The notes under the pieces were generated by a model that was given only the letters and a program-made list of their open reading frames with translations, made no database searches and was not told the origin of the DNA. Of a DNA stretch of 64,000 nt, positions 52,043 to 61,472 are shown piece by piece. Source of the DNA: an uncultured Parabacteroides sp. (GTDB lineage: Bacteria > Bacteroidota > Bacteroidia > Bacteroidales > Tannerellaceae). The DNA is taken from positions 40,365 through 104,364 of the forward strand of contig CALCST010000018.1 in the NCBI GenBank assembly GCA_937894065.1. Reading direction: 5' to 3'. The first letter of the stretch is position 1, and each line of letters opens with the position of its first letter. A program made the translations under genes and the position numbers.

Positions 52043-52369
52043 TCAGTCAAACATATCAATAGAATCGCAATAAGCCAATTCTCCCTGGACAATGAAAGTT
52101 ATTTCATCCTCTGAGAATTTGCCTACCTTGTCCTTCAGAGCGTTCTTTATAACGAATTGAACCAGTTCTTCTTCATCAATGTCAACTTCTTCATTGTCTT
52201 CCATGTCCATATTCATATATCCTTTTGAATCATAGAATTCATAAATCAAGTCAACGATATAGTTTATATCATCATTGCTGAATTTTCCCTTCAATTCCTG
52301 TGGAAGATAATTCTGGATAAATTTTACAGAATCTTCTTCATCATAAATAAAATCATCTTTTTCAGTCAT
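52043..52369 (-). CDS. Small acidic conserved protein of unknown function
   Basis: Cytosolic protein of 108 residues that is strongly acidic, especially in the middle (NMDMEDNEEVDIDEEELVQFV). Two related halves are visible: KFSNDDINYIVDLIYEFYDS and KFSEDEITFIVQGELAYCDS. This suggests a tandem helical repeat. I do not recognise a named family, though similar proteins are seen in Bacteroidales. It lies 69 bases upstream of nothing on its strand except the OmpA gene and downstream of the acyl-CoA ligase, with modest gaps, so cotranscription is uncertain. Confidence 0.75.
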   Translation of the reverse strand: MTEKDDFIYDEEDSVKFIQNYLPQELKGKFSNDDINYIVDLIYEFYDSKGYMNMDMEDNEEVDIDEEELVQFVIKNALKDKVGKFSEDEITFIVQGELAYCDSIDMFD

Positions 52370-52438
52370 GTCTTTTCGTGTTAATAAAATTAATACTCTA
52401 ACATTTCTATCTTATCCGTAAAGATATGATTATTTCCT

Positions 52439-54340
52439 TTAATTAATGGACTCATAGTTCCATTTATTTTGCGGATTTTTGCCCTCAGGAGTATAAAGTT
52501 GTTCCAGACGGTCGGCATAAGCCTTTTCCACTTTTCCGCGCACAATCTTCATCGTGCTGTTAACCATACCGTTCTGTTCAGTGAACGGTTCCGGCAGAAC
52601 GGCAAATGTAGCCGGCAGCCATCTGTCAGGAAACATATCCGCCAAATCTCCACCTTTCTTGAAGCGTGCAATCTGCGACTGAATAATCTCAACAGCCTTT
52701 TCCTTTCCGGCAGCAGTCTGCAGCGTTTCGCCTTGCGGAAGCATTTTCTTCAGCTGCTCCTTGTTTGGAACAATAAGAGCCACAGTATACGGATTCTGGT
52801 TGTTATACAGAATAAGCTGGTCGATGCATGACGAATGTTCAACCAAAGCCTCTTCAATTCCTTCCGGACTATATTTCTCGCCGTCGCTTCCAATCAGCAA
52901 ACTCTTGAATCTGCCGAGCACATAAAGCAGTCCGTCCTTGCTCATATATCCCATATCACCGGTATAGAGCCAGCCGTCTTTCACTGTCTCAGAAGTTGCA
53001 ACAGGATTTTTCCAATATCCCGCCATGACATTCTCGCCTCTTATCACAATTTCGCCTTTCTCGCCGCATGGCAACTCTTTTCCGTCGGAATCACATATTT
53101 TCAAATCCAATGGCTTCACAAGCACGCCGCTGCTTCCGAACTTATGACGCTTCGGTCCGTTTGTTGAGATAACCGGAGTTGCCTCGCTCAAGCCATAACC
53201 CTGATACATCGGCAAACCAATAGCATAATAAAACTTCTGCAAATCCTTGTCCAGCAAAGCACCGCCACCGATGAAGAAACGAAGTTCGCCACCGAAATTC
53301 TGGCGTATTTTGCTGAAAATTATTTTGTCGAACAATGAAACAAGAGGTTTCAGCACGAAACGCCATCCGCGTCCCTTGTCATCCCCGCCGTCTCCATTAT
53401 AGATATAAGCCGTTTCCAAAGCATATTCAAACAGCCTTGTAACAGTCTTTCCCTGAGCCTTTATGCCCTGCTCAATGCTTTTCTTGAAGTTCTTAGCCAG
53501 CGCCGGCACACTCAAAATCAGATAAGGCTTTATTTCCTTGATATTTATCGGAATATTCTTCAACGTCTCCATGCCCGTGCGGCCCACCTGCACAGTGGCA
53601 ACCGACGCACCTTTCGACATAAAGATATAAAAGCCCACAACATGCGCGAAGCAATGGTCGAGCGGCAAAATAACCAAAGTTCTCCATGACGAATCCAAAT
53701 CCACGCAAGTCAGCGACTGCTCCACATTCGCCGTGTAGTTCCTGTGAGTAAGAATAACACCTTTCGGGTCCGCAGTAGTTCCCGATGTATATGTTATCGT
53801 TGCATAGTCGTCATTCTGCAATGACAGGGCAACTTCCATAAACTCCTCTCTTGAATGAGTTTCAAGCCAATCACGGCCGTAATCAGAAACATCGCCTACA
53901 TATACTTCTTTTTCCTTGAATTCCGGAATCCTGTCCAGAACAACAACCTTTTCCACCAGAGGAAGCTCATTCAGAATTTTTCTGATTTTCTTCAGCTGAT
54001 TTGCCGACACAACGATATATTTCACCTCGGCATGTTTCAGCCTGAACAGCAAATCATTTGCCTCTTCCAGTTTTATTGAAAGAGGAACGTTGGTTGCCCC
54101 GGCATAAAACATAGCCAGCTCACTGATAATCCAGGCATTCCTGCCTTCGCTCAGCAAAGCCATGTTATCGCCTTTCTTCACTCCCAACGCTCTGAAGCCC
54201 GCCCCAAGTTCATAAACCATCTGCCGGACTTCCTTATATGTTGTCGGTTCGTATTTTTTACCTGTCTTTTCCCACAAAAAGACATTGTCTCCATAACGAG
54301 CCACAGACGACTCAAACAAGTCAACAAGTGTTTTTTTCAT
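52439..54340 (-). CDS. Long-chain acyl-CoA synthetase (AMP-forming)
   Basis: Activates fatty acids to acyl-CoA through an acyl-AMP; 633 residues. ATG at 54340 is used; the in-frame TTG two codons upstream overlaps the mfd stop. Adenylation motifs: YTSGTTADPKGVILTHRNY near 183, GYGLSEATPVIS near 373, GWLYTGDMGYMSKDGLLYVLGRFKSLLIGSDGEKYSPEGIEEAL near 455-500. A near-C-terminal Lys (NSTMKIVRGKV) is the catalytic lysine candidate. The protein belongs to the FadD15/FAA1-like group with an insertion between the motifs. It begins two bases after mfd stops, so the two genes are one transcript. Confidence 0.92.
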   Translation of the reverse strand: MKKTLVDLFESSVARYGDNVFLWEKTGKKYEPTTYKEVRQMVYELGAGFRALGVKKGDNMALLSEGRNAWIISELAMFYAGATNVPLSIKLEEANDLLFRLKHAEVKYIVVSANQLKKIRKILNELPLVEKVVVLDRIPEFKEKEVYVGDVSDYGRDWLETHSREEFMEVALSLQNDDYATITYTSGTTADPKGVILTHRNYTANVEQSLTCVDLDSSWRTLVILPLDHCFAHVVGFYIFMSKGASVATVQVGRTGMETLKNIPINIKEIKPYLILSVPALAKNFKKSIEQGIKAQGKTVTRLFEYALETAYIYNGDGGDDKGRGWRFVLKPLVSLFDKIIFSKIRQNFGGELRFFIGGGALLDKDLQKFYYAIGLPMYQGYGLSEATPVISTNGPKRHKFGSSGVLVKPLDLKICDSDGKELPCGEKGEIVIRGENVMAGYWKNPVATSETVKDGWLYTGDMGYMSKDGLLYVLGRFKSLLIGSDGEKYSPEGIEEALVEHSSCIDQLILYNNQNPYTVALIVPNKEQLKKMLPQGETLQTAAGKEKAVEIIQSQIARFKKGGDLADMFPDRWLPATFAVLPEPFTEQNGMVNSTMKIVRGKVEKAYADRLEQLYTPEGKNPQNKWNYESIN

Positions 54341-54342
54341 TC

Positions 54343-57300
54343 TCAATTAATTTTTTCGATTTCTTCCATAATGGCACATGCCTTTCCAACCGTTGTGACA
54401 TTCTTAACCACAATGCTCAGCTTGTCATTCTGTTCCCTTAGCTTACAGTCCTTCGGATGCCTCTGGATATAAGCCAGAACGTGAGAGAATGAATCACTCT
54501 CATAATAAAGGCTCTTAGGATTGGAAACCATATAAAGAATCATCTGCCCTTTCTTCAATATAGCCTTTTCAACTCCCAGACCCTTTGCCATCCTGCGGAA
54601 ACGCACAATCCTTATCAGCTCCATTCCTTCAGTCGGAATTTTACCGAATCTGTCCTCGATGCGTTCCTTGAATGCCTGGATATCTCTCTCTTCTTCCATC
54701 TTGTCGAGCTCCCTGTAAAGAGAAATTCTTTCCGAATCGCTCGGGATATAAGTAGGAGGGAAACGCAATTCCAAATCACTCTCGATATAAGTCTCACGCA
54801 CAAAGTCTTTCCTGTCCTTCTGGTTTTCCGTCAGTTCTGCATACAAATCAGAGAATTCTTCCGTTTTCAGTTCGTCAACGGCTTCTTCCAGAATCTTCTG
54901 ATATGTTTCATATCCCAAATCTGCGATAAAGCCACTTTGCTCTGCGCCCAGCATATTTCCGGCACCTCTGATGTCCAAATCCTGCATGGCGATATGAATA
55001 CCGCTGCCAAGCTCGGAGAAATTCTCTATTGCCTGCAGTCGCCTCCTTGCCTCCTGGCTCAACGTGCTCAAAGGCGGAGAAAGCAGATAGCAGAACGCCT
55101 TCCTGTTGCTTCGCCCAACTCGTCCGCGAAGCTGGTGAAGATCCGACAGGCCGAACTGCTGCGCATTGTTGACAATTATAGTATTTGCATTCGGAACATC
55201 AATTCCACTCTCAATTATACTAGTAGCAATCAGCACATCATACTCGTAGTTCACGAAATCAAGAATGATTTTCTCCAACTGCTCCGGCTCCATCTGCCCG
55301 TGACCGACGCAAACCCTTGCATCCGGCACTTCACGGCGGACAAGATTCTCTATCTCATATATATTCTGAATCCTGTTGTTGATGAAGAAAACCTGACCGT
55401 TGCGGCTCATCTCAAAGTTTATAGCCTCGCGGATAATGTCCGGATTGAATCTCTCCACCTCAGTCTGAACCGGATATCTGTTTGGCGGAGGAGTAGTAAT
55501 GCTGCTCAAATCCCTCGCTCCCATCAGTGAGAACTGCAAAGTTCTCGGAATCGGAGTAGCCGTCATCGTCAGCGTATCTACATTAGTCTTCAGCTGTCGG
55601 AGCTTCTCCTTGACCGACACACCGAATTTCTGCTCCTCGTCGATAATCAGCAGTCCCAAATCCTTGAACTCCACATCCTTGCTCACAAGGCGATGCGTGC
55701 CGATAACAATATTTATCTCACCCTCCTTAAGCAATTTCAATGTCTGTCTGATTTGTGCCGACGTACGCGCACGGCTGATATAATCAATGCGGCAAGGAAA
55801 ATCCTTCAGTCGCTCGCTGAAAGTCTGATAATGCTGGAACGCAAGCACCGTAGTAGGCACAAGCACCGCAACCTGCTTATTGTCCGACACCGCCTTGAAA
55901 GCCGCGCGGATAGCAACCTCAGTCTTGCCGAAGCCCACATCACCACACACCAGGCGGTCCATCGGCCGGTCACTCTCCATATCTGCCTTCACATCGGCAG
56001 TAGCCTTCATCTGGTCCGGAGTGTCCTCATATATAAAGCTAGCCTCCAGCTCATGCTGCATAAAGCTGTCCGGGCTGAATGCAAAACCTTTCTCCTTTTT
56101 CCTCTTCGAATAAAGCAGAATCAGGTCGCGGGCAATATCCTTCACCTTTTTCTTGGTGCGTTCCTTCATCTTCTCCCACGCACCCGTGCCCAGCTTGTTC
56201 AGCTTTGGCGGCTCGCCATTGTCCTTGCCCTTATATTTCGAAAGCTTGTGCAAGGAATGAATGCTGACGAAAATTATATCATTATTCTGATAAATAAGCT
56301 TGATAGCCTCCTGAACCTTTCCGTTCACTTCCGTACGCACCAGTCCGCCGAACTGCCCCACACCGTGGTCGATATGCACAACATAATCACCCACAGAAAA
56401 CTGGTTGAGCTCCTTCAGCGACAAAGATATTTTCCCGCTCCTCGCCTTGTCACTCTTAAGGCTATACTTATGGAAACGGTCGAAAAGCTGATGGTCCGTA
56501 AAGAAGCAAACTTTCATCTGCTCGTCGCTGAAACCCGCATGAATAGTCTTGTTCACGGCAGTGAAAGGCAAATCCTCTTTCCTGTCCTCAAATATGGCAC
56601 GAATTCTGGCAGCCTGCTTCTCAACGTCGCTCAATATGTAAATTGTATAGCCGTCGTTGATAAACTTTCCGAAAGATTCGCTCACCAAATCAAAATTCTT
56701 ATGATAAATAGGCTGAAGCTGCGTCTGGAATTTCACAACCACATCCGGAGTTCCAAGTATATGTGTTCCCGTCTGAATCCTTTTGAAGTCCAGCGCCTTT
56801 CTGATAAAACTCTCCCAATGCACCAGCTTTTCATGCATACTCTCGGCACTGGCAAAAGATTCTTCGTCGGCAACAACCGGCTCTTCCTTCCAGATTGAGC
56901 AAATCCTCTCCTTGCACCATTCCAAATCATAAGAAACAACACAAGTATCTTCCGGCAGAACATCAAGCAGCGAAGCCTCACTCCCGCTGTCCGAATTTAT
57001 CTTCGGAACAATATGGATTCTCTCCAGCTTCTCCTTCGAAAGCTGCGTTTCCACATCAAACGAGCGGATAGTCTCAATCTCATTTCCAAAAAAGTCAATT
57101 CTGTACGGAAATTCATAAGAATACGAGAAAACGTCGAGAATACTACCACGCACCGCATACTGCCCCGGTTCATACACATAATCCACACGCTCGAAGCCAT
57201 AACTGTCCAACACGTCCGAAATAAACTTACTGTCAACCTTCTCTCCCGCAGCAATCTGCAACGTATTCTCTTTCAAGGTTTCCTTAGCAACAACCTTCTC

Positions 57301-57711
57301 CGACAAAGCATCAGGATAAGTTACAATAATAAAATTACTGTCAGGCTGCTGAAGCATACTCAAAACCTCAGTTCTCAATATCTCATTTGCAGCATCAATA
57401 TGCCCGTATTTTATCGATCTGCGATATGCCGACGGAAAAAAATACACATTCTTGTCTGAAATAAGCTGTGTAAGGTCGTGATAGTAATATCCCGCATCTT
57501 CCAAATCATTGAGAATACACAAAAAACGCCCCTTGTCACGCTCGGACAGCGAAGCGATAAGCATAGCAGAAGAAGAGCCGTTAAGTCCTTTGGCCGCAAT
57601 ATTTTTCATCTGTTTGTCCTTGAGCAAAGATTCCATCATCTTCACTTGCGGATGCGCAGAGTAACTATTTAGCAAATCTTGTATTGTCACTTTTCTCGGT
57701 TTTAAATTCAA
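54343..57711 (-). CDS. mfd: Transcription-repair coupling factor
   Basis: ATP-dependent translocase of 1122 residues that removes stalled RNA polymerase and recruits UvrA. The UvrB-like N-terminal modules span about 1-340 (VITYPDALSEKVVAKETL; VRGSILDVFSYSYEFPYRIDFFGNEIETIRSFD). The CarD/RID polymerase-binding domain holds ELNQFSVGDYVVHIDHGVGQFGGL near 440. The helicase motor has RLVCGDVGFGKTEVAIRAAF (motif I), DEEQKFGV (motif II), TMTATPIPRTLQFSL and LHQLRGRVGRSNRKAFCYLL. The C-terminal TRCF domain follows. It heads the operon with the acyl-CoA ligase. Together with uvrA in this window it represents transcription-coupled repair. Confidence 0.96.
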   Translation of the reverse strand: MNLKPRKVTIQDLLNSYSAHPQVKMMESLLKDKQMKNIAAKGLNGSSSAMLIASLSERDKGRFLCILNDLEDAGYYYHDLTQLISDKNVYFFPSAYRRSIKYGHIDAANEILRTEVLSMLQQPDSNFIIVTYPDALSEKVVAKETLKENTLQIAAGEKVDSKFISDVLDSYGFERVDYVYEPGQYAVRGSILDVFSYSYEFPYRIDFFGNEIETIRSFDVETQLSKEKLERIHIVPKINSDSGSEASLLDVLPEDTCVVSYDLEWCKERICSIWKEEPVVADEESFASAESMHEKLVHWESFIRKALDFKRIQTGTHILGTPDVVVKFQTQLQPIYHKNFDLVSESFGKFINDGYTIYILSDVEKQAARIRAIFEDRKEDLPFTAVNKTIHAGFSDEQMKVCFFTDHQLFDRFHKYSLKSDKARSGKISLSLKELNQFSVGDYVVHIDHGVGQFGGLVRTEVNGKVQEAIKLIYQNNDIIFVSIHSLHKLSKYKGKDNGEPPKLNKLGTGAWEKMKERTKKKVKDIARDLILLYSKRKKEKGFAFSPDSFMQHELEASFIYEDTPDQMKATADVKADMESDRPMDRLVCGDVGFGKTEVAIRAAFKAVSDNKQVAVLVPTTVLAFQHYQTFSERLKDFPCRIDYISRARTSAQIRQTLKLLKEGEINIVIGTHRLVSKDVEFKDLGLLIIDEEQKFGVSVKEKLRQLKTNVDTLTMTATPIPRTLQFSLMGARDLSSITTPPPNRYPVQTEVERFNPDIIREAINFEMSRNGQVFFINNRIQNIYEIENLVRREVPDARVCVGHGQMEPEQLEKIILDFVNYEYDVLIATSIIESGIDVPNANTIIVNNAQQFGLSDLHQLRGRVGRSNRKAFCYLLSPPLSTLSQEARRRLQAIENFSELGSGIHIAMQDLDIRGAGNMLGAEQSGFIADLGYETYQKILEEAVDELKTEEFSDLYAELTENQKDRKDFVRETYIESDLELRFPPTYIPSDSERISLYRELDKMEEERDIQAFKERIEDRFGKIPTEGMELIRIVRFRRMAKGLGVEKAILKKGQMILYMVSNPKSLYYESDSFSHVLAYIQRHPKDCKLREQNDKLSIVVKNVTTVGKACAIMEEIEKIN

Positions 57712-57741
57712 GTACTCATTCTGTACTGTCGTCAGAACATT

Positions 57742-57769
57742 TTTCCTTATTAGTGCAAAAATAAGGAAA
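57742..57769. promoter_or_regulatory. Inverted repeat over the mfd -7 box
   Basis: TTTCCTTATT and AATAAGGAAA pair over ten bases around an eight-base loop. The minus-strand -7 element TATTTTTG (57763-57756) lies inside it. It could be an operator or a chance feature of this AT-rich gap. Confidence 0.4.
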
Positions 57770-58028
57770 GTTGGTAAAATATGGATGGATTTGGGGGAAT
57801 AATGATGTGTGAAGGGTTAATGGAGATATACAGAAAATTTGTTAACTATCCGTTTCCCTATCTTGTTTTATGCGTCTATTAGAAAAAACTTTTTGTCTCC
57901 TGCACTTTATTCTCTATCTCAACGACCAATTCTCATACGAATGTTTCAACGATGTTGACTCAATCAAACAACAATAGTTCATATTCTGATTAAATATAAA
58001 ATTATACTTTAACCATAATATTTCAATA
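57770..58028. other. Intergenic boundary between mfd and the defence island
   Basis: About 260 bases of AT-rich sequence with no ORF, tRNA, direct repeat or integrase remnant that I can see. Base composition appears to shift to lower GC from here towards 63840. Confidence 0.5.
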
Positions 58029-58718
58029 TTAATTGTAATCGAAAGAATTTATTCTTTGAATTGTAGCTATATGATTAGCAACAATTTCAGGGTTATCCCC
58101 ATTATTTACAGCTTTACGAAGTAAACTTGCTATTTCCTTCTTATCATTATATTCAGCCAATTCTAATTTTTCAATTTTGTTCAATATATATTCAATATCA
58201 CAATTATATCCAACATATGTATTTTCTGATATATAACTAACATCTTTTAAAGTACAATTTGTCGTAAAAAGTACTATATTGAAAATAGGCAAGTGTGCAA
58301 ATTGTTCAGACTGTTCCTTAAGAGCTTTTATATGTCCAGCATTCTGCATAATTGGATTATAAAAACGGGACTTATATTCTCCATAATTCAATATCTGAGT
58401 CCAATATTTTTGTTTTTCATTGCCAAATATCCATCCACTAAAATCCTTAACTTCTATAACAAGTAGTCCTTGTGGAGTTGCCACAACAATATCAATCTGC
58501 GAGAACTCTCCATTTTTCTTTTGTAAATATAAATCATGAAAAATGGCTTTAGGATGTACTCCGTTTTTGAGCATTTTAATCAACAATCTACGCTCAGCTC
58601 TATTCCCTCTTTTAGGTGAAGAAACAGAGCTGAGTAATTTCTTGTTTTCCCTATATTTCAAATAGAAGATTAATATACATACGTATATGATACTCAAAAC
58701 TATATATAGAACTATCAT
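58029..58718 (-). CDS. NERD domain protein with an N-terminal membrane anchor
   Basis: Protein of 229 residues. Residues 1-20 form a single transmembrane segment, and a basic stretch then leads to the nuclease-related (NERD) domain. Its putative metal-binding residues are Glu42 (NRAERRLL), Asp76 (FSQIDIVVATPQGLLVIEVKDF) and the Glu89-x-Lys91 pair, the PD-(D/E)XK pattern. A C-terminal helical tail (about 185-229) follows. NERD proteins occur in diverse contexts, including defence loci. It is the last gene on this strand of the island, 153 bases after the orphan at 58872, and lower in GC than mfd. Confidence 0.87.
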   Translation of the reverse strand: MIVLYIVLSIIYVCILIFYLKYRENKKLLSSVSSPKRGNRAERRLLIKMLKNGVHPKAIFHDLYLQKKNGEFSQIDIVVATPQGLLVIEVKDFSGWIFGNEKQKYWTQILNYGEYKSRFYNPIMQNAGHIKALKEQSEQFAHLPIFNIVLFTTNCTLKDVSYISENTYVGYNCDIEYILNKIEKLELAEYNDKKEIASLLRKAVNNGDNPEIVANHIATIQRINSFDYN

Positions 58719-58871
58719 ATTTTAATATTTAATATGTAATACTGAAAGAATCTATTTCTTAATATTTTCTTCTTCCAATTCATTTATTTTATTTCCAGAT
58801 CTACATTAATATGTAAATCTTTTTTGGGTAGGATTTACATAACTTTATATAAATCACTTAAGAGTGACATA

Positions 58872-59696
58872 TTATGATTTAAATATTAAATGTGTACCAT
58901 ATCCATACACGGCTTCTGTTACTAGAAATATTTTATCAAATTTGCTGATATACCCATTAGGTAATTTATATAAACTTGGATCTATATATGCATTTTCTGG
59001 AATCTCTATACATAACCACCATTGAGATATATTTCTTTTATTATCTTGTTTATATATATCTAACTTCTTTTCTTTTTCAAATATACATCTTAAAACAGGA
59101 TCCAAATCTTTTTTGCACATTCCATGATTAATTTGTAATATATCATTGATTTTTGGAACTATATATGCCATATCAGAACTAATGTTTATTATTAATTCAT
59201 TTTCAAAACAATATTCCAAATAATCAAATTCTACAGAACTAATAAAATTACCACTTTGTCTATTTCCATTTATAATAAAAGATTTAAGTTCCATCTTTAA
59301 TTCTTCAATATTATAACGACCATTTATCATTACAGAATGATTAAACTTAATATTAAAGTAATTAGCCTTAGGAAGCTTACACTCGTTAAGCAATTCATTA
59401 ATAACGTGTTTGCATATTAATTTTAATTCAGTATCAATTTTTTGACTATTCCATTTTTTATCAAAATAGCATTTGGTCACTTCTAAGGCAACATTATTAA
59501 AAATAGTATTTTCCGAATATAATATAAAATCTGGTCCCTCATAAAACTCAACACTAATAGACTTCCGTTCAAATTTATTAAAACTATCTAGAAAAAAAGA
59601 TACAATATGAAATTCATCTTCTTTCTTCTTTCTTTCTTGTAAATTTAAATTATTCCAATTTTCAGGATTAATTCTATTTATATATACATTTTTCAT
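58872..59696 (-). CDS. Unknown protein with a nuclease-like PDF...EVTK motif
   Basis: Protein of 274 residues, not recognised. Near the N-terminus, EFYEGPDFIL (Asp56) is followed 13-16 residues later by ALEVTKCYF (Glu72, Thr74, Lys75). A Pro-Asp-Phe and Glu-x-Thr pair of this kind occurs in PD-(D/E)XK nuclease variants that lack the usual Lys position. The rest alternates Ile/Asn/Lys-rich helices and strands. A C-terminal region (WWLCIEIPENAYIDP, then YGYGTHLIF) is of unknown type. Its codons are very AT-rich, like the rest of the island. It has a 214-base gap upstream and is probably expressed separately from the restriction-modification genes. Confidence 0.65.
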   Translation of the reverse strand: MKNVYINRINPENWNNLNLQERKKKEDEFHIVSFFLDSFNKFERKSISVEFYEGPDFILYSENTIFNNVALEVTKCYFDKKWNSQKIDTELKLICKHVINELLNECKLPKANYFNIKFNHSVMINGRYNIEELKMELKSFIINGNRQSGNFISSVEFDYLEYCFENELIINISSDMAYIVPKINDILQINHGMCKKDLDPVLRCIFEKEKKLDIYKQDNKRNISQWWLCIEIPENAYIDPSLYKLPNGYISKFDKIFLVTEAVYGYGTHLIFKS

Positions 59697-59910
59697 ATTA
59701 TTCTTTCGTTATTAAAGTTTCAGAATAGATAATAATATAGTCATATGTTAATTTGTAAATTAATAAACCTATACATTCCATTTTAATTCTACACTACTTA
59801 TTGATAACTTATTATTTTTAATCTAATTAATCATTGTTGTTTATTTATAAAAGATATCAAAATTGAGCACTCATAAATGAAATAACTTATATAGGAACAT
59901 TATTAATACT

Positions 59911-60558
59911 CTATTCCAACGTATAAACTTCATCATAAATATCTCTCAAATTCCGACCATTAAAAGACCAGTACCCTGTTGGTTGAACGTCATGAGTAAT
60001 ATTAAGGATCTTTCTTGTTAGAGCGGTAAGAGAATAGACTTCACCCTCATATATAACTTTCTTTTCATCAAAAATAGAAGCTATAATATTATTATCTTTT
60101 ACAAAAACTATAATATCATCCTTTTTCATTCCCATTTCATAATAATTTAATGGAGGACGACGAGATGAATTGATTTTGACAGATGCTGATTTATCTTCTA
60201 TTGTTAAATCATTATCAATTTCTTCTGTTACTTCCAGTGTTATATCTTCTCTGTTAAACAATTCCAATATAGCCATAGCCTGTTCCGGCTTTATTTGAAA
60301 AAACTCCCTATTGGCATTAATACGGTTTGGTTCAAATGCTGTATGTAATGCTTTTTCAATTTTAGCACAATCAGAAGATTTTACCTTACAAGCATACTTG
60401 CACTCAAATGGAACAGGAACACCAGTACCATAAAGTTCTCTCATCCTCTCTTCTATATTATCTCGTGTAGTCATACCTATTTTTACCAATCCTGGCATTA
60501 CAGGGTTAGTTAACACATAGACAATTCCGTAATTATGTTGTTTATTTGTTGTTTTCAT
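59911..60558 (-). CDS. GIY-YIG endonuclease domain fused to a DUF4357/RAMA-like C-terminus
   Basis: Protein of 215 residues. The GIY-YIG domain of the T5orf172/MUG113 type is at 11-105. GIVYVLTNPVMPGLVKIGMT contains the two motif halves. ERMRELYGTG carries the conserved Arg, IEKALHTAF carries the metal-binding Glu region, and NREFFQI closes it. After a charged linker, residues 150-215 (IFDEKKVIYEGEVYSLTALTRKIL...GYWSFNGRNLRDIYDEVY) resemble the DUF4357/RAMA modules found with restriction enzymes and methylases. These are thought to recognise modified DNA. The gene lies 41 bases downstream of dpnA on the same strand. A role as an accessory or modification-dependent nuclease is inference. Confidence 0.8.
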   Translation of the reverse strand: MKTTNKQHNYGIVYVLTNPVMPGLVKIGMTTRDNIEERMRELYGTGVPVPFECKYACKVKSSDCAKIEKALHTAFEPNRINANREFFQIKPEQAMAILELFNREDITLEVTEEIDNDLTIEDKSASVKINSSRRPPLNYYEMGMKKDDIIVFVKDNNIIASIFDEKKVIYEGEVYSLTALTRKILNITHDVQPTGYWSFNGRNLRDIYDEVYTLE

Positions 60559-60599
60559 TTTACACTATATAATAATCATAGTAAAATATTATTTCTTTA

Positions 60600-61472
60600 T
60601 TAAAACTCCAAATCCCAACTTTCAACATCATTATCCCCAAATCTTATTGCTTCATCATCCACTTGTTCCAAATCTTTTAGTTTTTTTCGATAATTCATTA
60701 ATACAGACAAATCTTCAAGTTCCTGTTTACGGGCCTTTCCCATCTGTAAATAACATTCTTCCTTATCAATTCCCAAAAAACGACGTCCCAAAAGATTGGC
60801 TGCAATACCAGTTGTACAACTTCCTGCAAATGGATCTAAAATCCATGCACCATTCTGAGTCGAAGCTAATATAATTCTGGTTAAAACAGACAAAGGTTTC
60901 TGAGTTGGATGTTTACCACATGATTTTTCCCATCTACCAATAGCAGGTAAATGCCATACATCATTCATTTGTTTATTACCATTAATACGTTTCATCAATT
61001 CGTAATTATAGTAATGTGGGACTTTTTGCATTTTTCGAGCCCAAATAATAAATTCTGTCGAAAATGTAAAATAACGGCAAGAAATATTTGGTGGTGGATT
61101 CGTTTTTGCCCAAGTAATAACATTCAATATTTTGTAACCTAACTCTGTAAGTTGGTTTGCTACAGAAAATATATTATGATATGTTCCACTTATCCAAATT
61201 GTTCCGTTATCTTTCAATTTTTCACGACATAATGTAAGCCATTCCTTATTAAATTGATTTATATATTCAGGTGAACCGCCTTTATCCCATTCGCCCTTAT
61301 TCACACAAACGACTTTTCCACTCTGAACGCTAATTCCTCCATTTGAAAGAAAATATGGAGGGTCTGCAAATATCATATCAAATTTGAAATCAAATTGACG
61401 CAAGACTTTAAGACTATCACCATGCAAAAGAGTGAAATGACGATCGGAGGATTTGTAGTATGATTCAATCAT
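60600..61472 (-). CDS. dpnA: Adenine-specific DNA methyltransferase, DpnA type (M2.DpnII-like)
   Basis: Beta-class N6-adenine methyltransferase of 290 residues. The catalytic motif DPPY (37-40) comes before the SAM-binding motif FAGSCTTG (215-222), with the target-recognition part between them and the KHPTQKPLSVL segment near 188. In DpnII systems this second enzyme methylates GATC, including single-stranded DNA, protecting incoming DNA during transformation. The start overlaps the end of the 178-residue gene by eight bases. Its dependence on the neighbouring dpnM/dpnII pair is inferred from context and similarity. Confidence 0.88.
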   Translation of the reverse strand: MIESYYKSSDRHFTLLHGDSLKVLRQFDFKFDMIFADPPYFLSNGGISVQSGKVVCVNKGEWDKGGSPEYINQFNKEWLTLCREKLKDNGTIWISGTYHNIFSVANQLTELGYKILNVITWAKTNPPPNISCRYFTFSTEFIIWARKMQKVPHYYNYELMKRINGNKQMNDVWHLPAIGRWEKSCGKHPTQKPLSVLTRIILASTQNGAWILDPFAGSCTTGIAANLLGRRFLGIDKEECYLQMGKARKQELEDLSVLMNYRKKLKDLEQVDDEAIRFGDNDVESWDLEF

